Positions 9,281 through 9,285 of a stretch of 9,285 nucleotides of DNA are shown piece by piece. Made by a program: the position numbers and the translations under genes. The notes below the pieces were generated by a model. The model did not search any database. It was not told the DNA's origin and worked only from the letters and a program-made list of their open reading frames with translations. Each line of letters begins with the position of its first letter. Position 1 is the stretch's first letter. The stretch is from Proteobacteria bacterium UBA664 (GTDB lineage: Bacteria > Pseudomonadota > Gammaproteobacteria > UBA7966): positions 1-9,285 of the forward strand of contig DBNU01000058.1 of NCBI GenBank assembly GCA_002299125.1, written 5' to 3'.

Positions 9281-9285
9281 TGCCA

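Larger units (their letters stand above)
8915..9285. other. Junction zone without a secure gene
   Basis: To the right of the Fic fragment the plus frame is open but reads like antisense (Gln/His/Arg-rich). A second plus frame ends NSYQSYIGLQSQ at a TGA at 8958-8960, which could be the tail of a lost gene. The minus strand has one weak ORF (9026-9262). A short hairpin (GCAGTC 8948-8953, GACTGC 8959-8964) and two longer inverted repeats lie here. This looks like the boundary between the defence cargo and other island or chromosomal DNA. I cannot say which frame, if any, is expressed. Confidence 0.4.

Overview
The window is a dense, one-directional (+ strand) block of an accessory defence locus built around a Type I restriction-modification system. 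Coding sequence is GC-rich with strong G/C third-position preference, and genes abut or overlap by 1-11 bases. This suggests a high-GC proteobacterium; the genus cannot be named from the sequence alone. HsdM (the methyltransferase subunit) is not in the window, apart possibly from a small peptide whose C-terminus resembles an HsdM tail, so hsdM presumably lies just upstream.

Layout. Positions 2-115 hold the C-terminal end of an unidentified gene. It is coupled through a GTGA overlap and a strong GGAGGTGA ribosome site to a 40-codon ORF (112-234). That ORF overlaps hsdS (224-1447; two target-recognition domains around a conserved repeat). hsdS overlaps a RecF/OLD-like AAA ATPase (1444-2649), which overlaps a DUF4276 TOPRIM-like protein (2649-3260). 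An ATGA overlap then leads into a 38-codon fragment that looks like the fossil 5' end of an HTH/ImmA-IrrE-type gene (3257-3373). Next come a complete Fic AMP-transferase family gene with N-terminal inhibitory motif and winged-helix tail (3381-4394) and hsdR (4397-7606; nuclease plus SF2 translocase). A 34-codon micro-ORF with ATGA overlaps at both ends (7603-7707) bridges hsdR to an unrecognised, lower-GC gene of 276 codons (7704-8534). The block ends in the N-terminal piece of a second, different Fic-family gene (8642 to about 8914). The last ~370 bases are a junction zone without a secure gene, with two perfect inverted repeats and a weak minus-strand ORF.

Function. HsdS and HsdR, with an off-window HsdM, would form the Type I enzyme. 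The ATPase/DUF4276 pair sitting between hsdS and hsdR has the architecture of split ATPase-TOPRIM defence modules (the PARIS AriA/AriB and RloA/RloB type of pairing). The likely but unproven reading is a second defence layer, possibly abortive and possibly triggered when restriction is blocked. The intact Fic gene two bases upstream of hsdR adds a third potential effector. The truncated HTH and Fic fragments show that the locus has repeatedly gained and lost cargo, as in a defence island.
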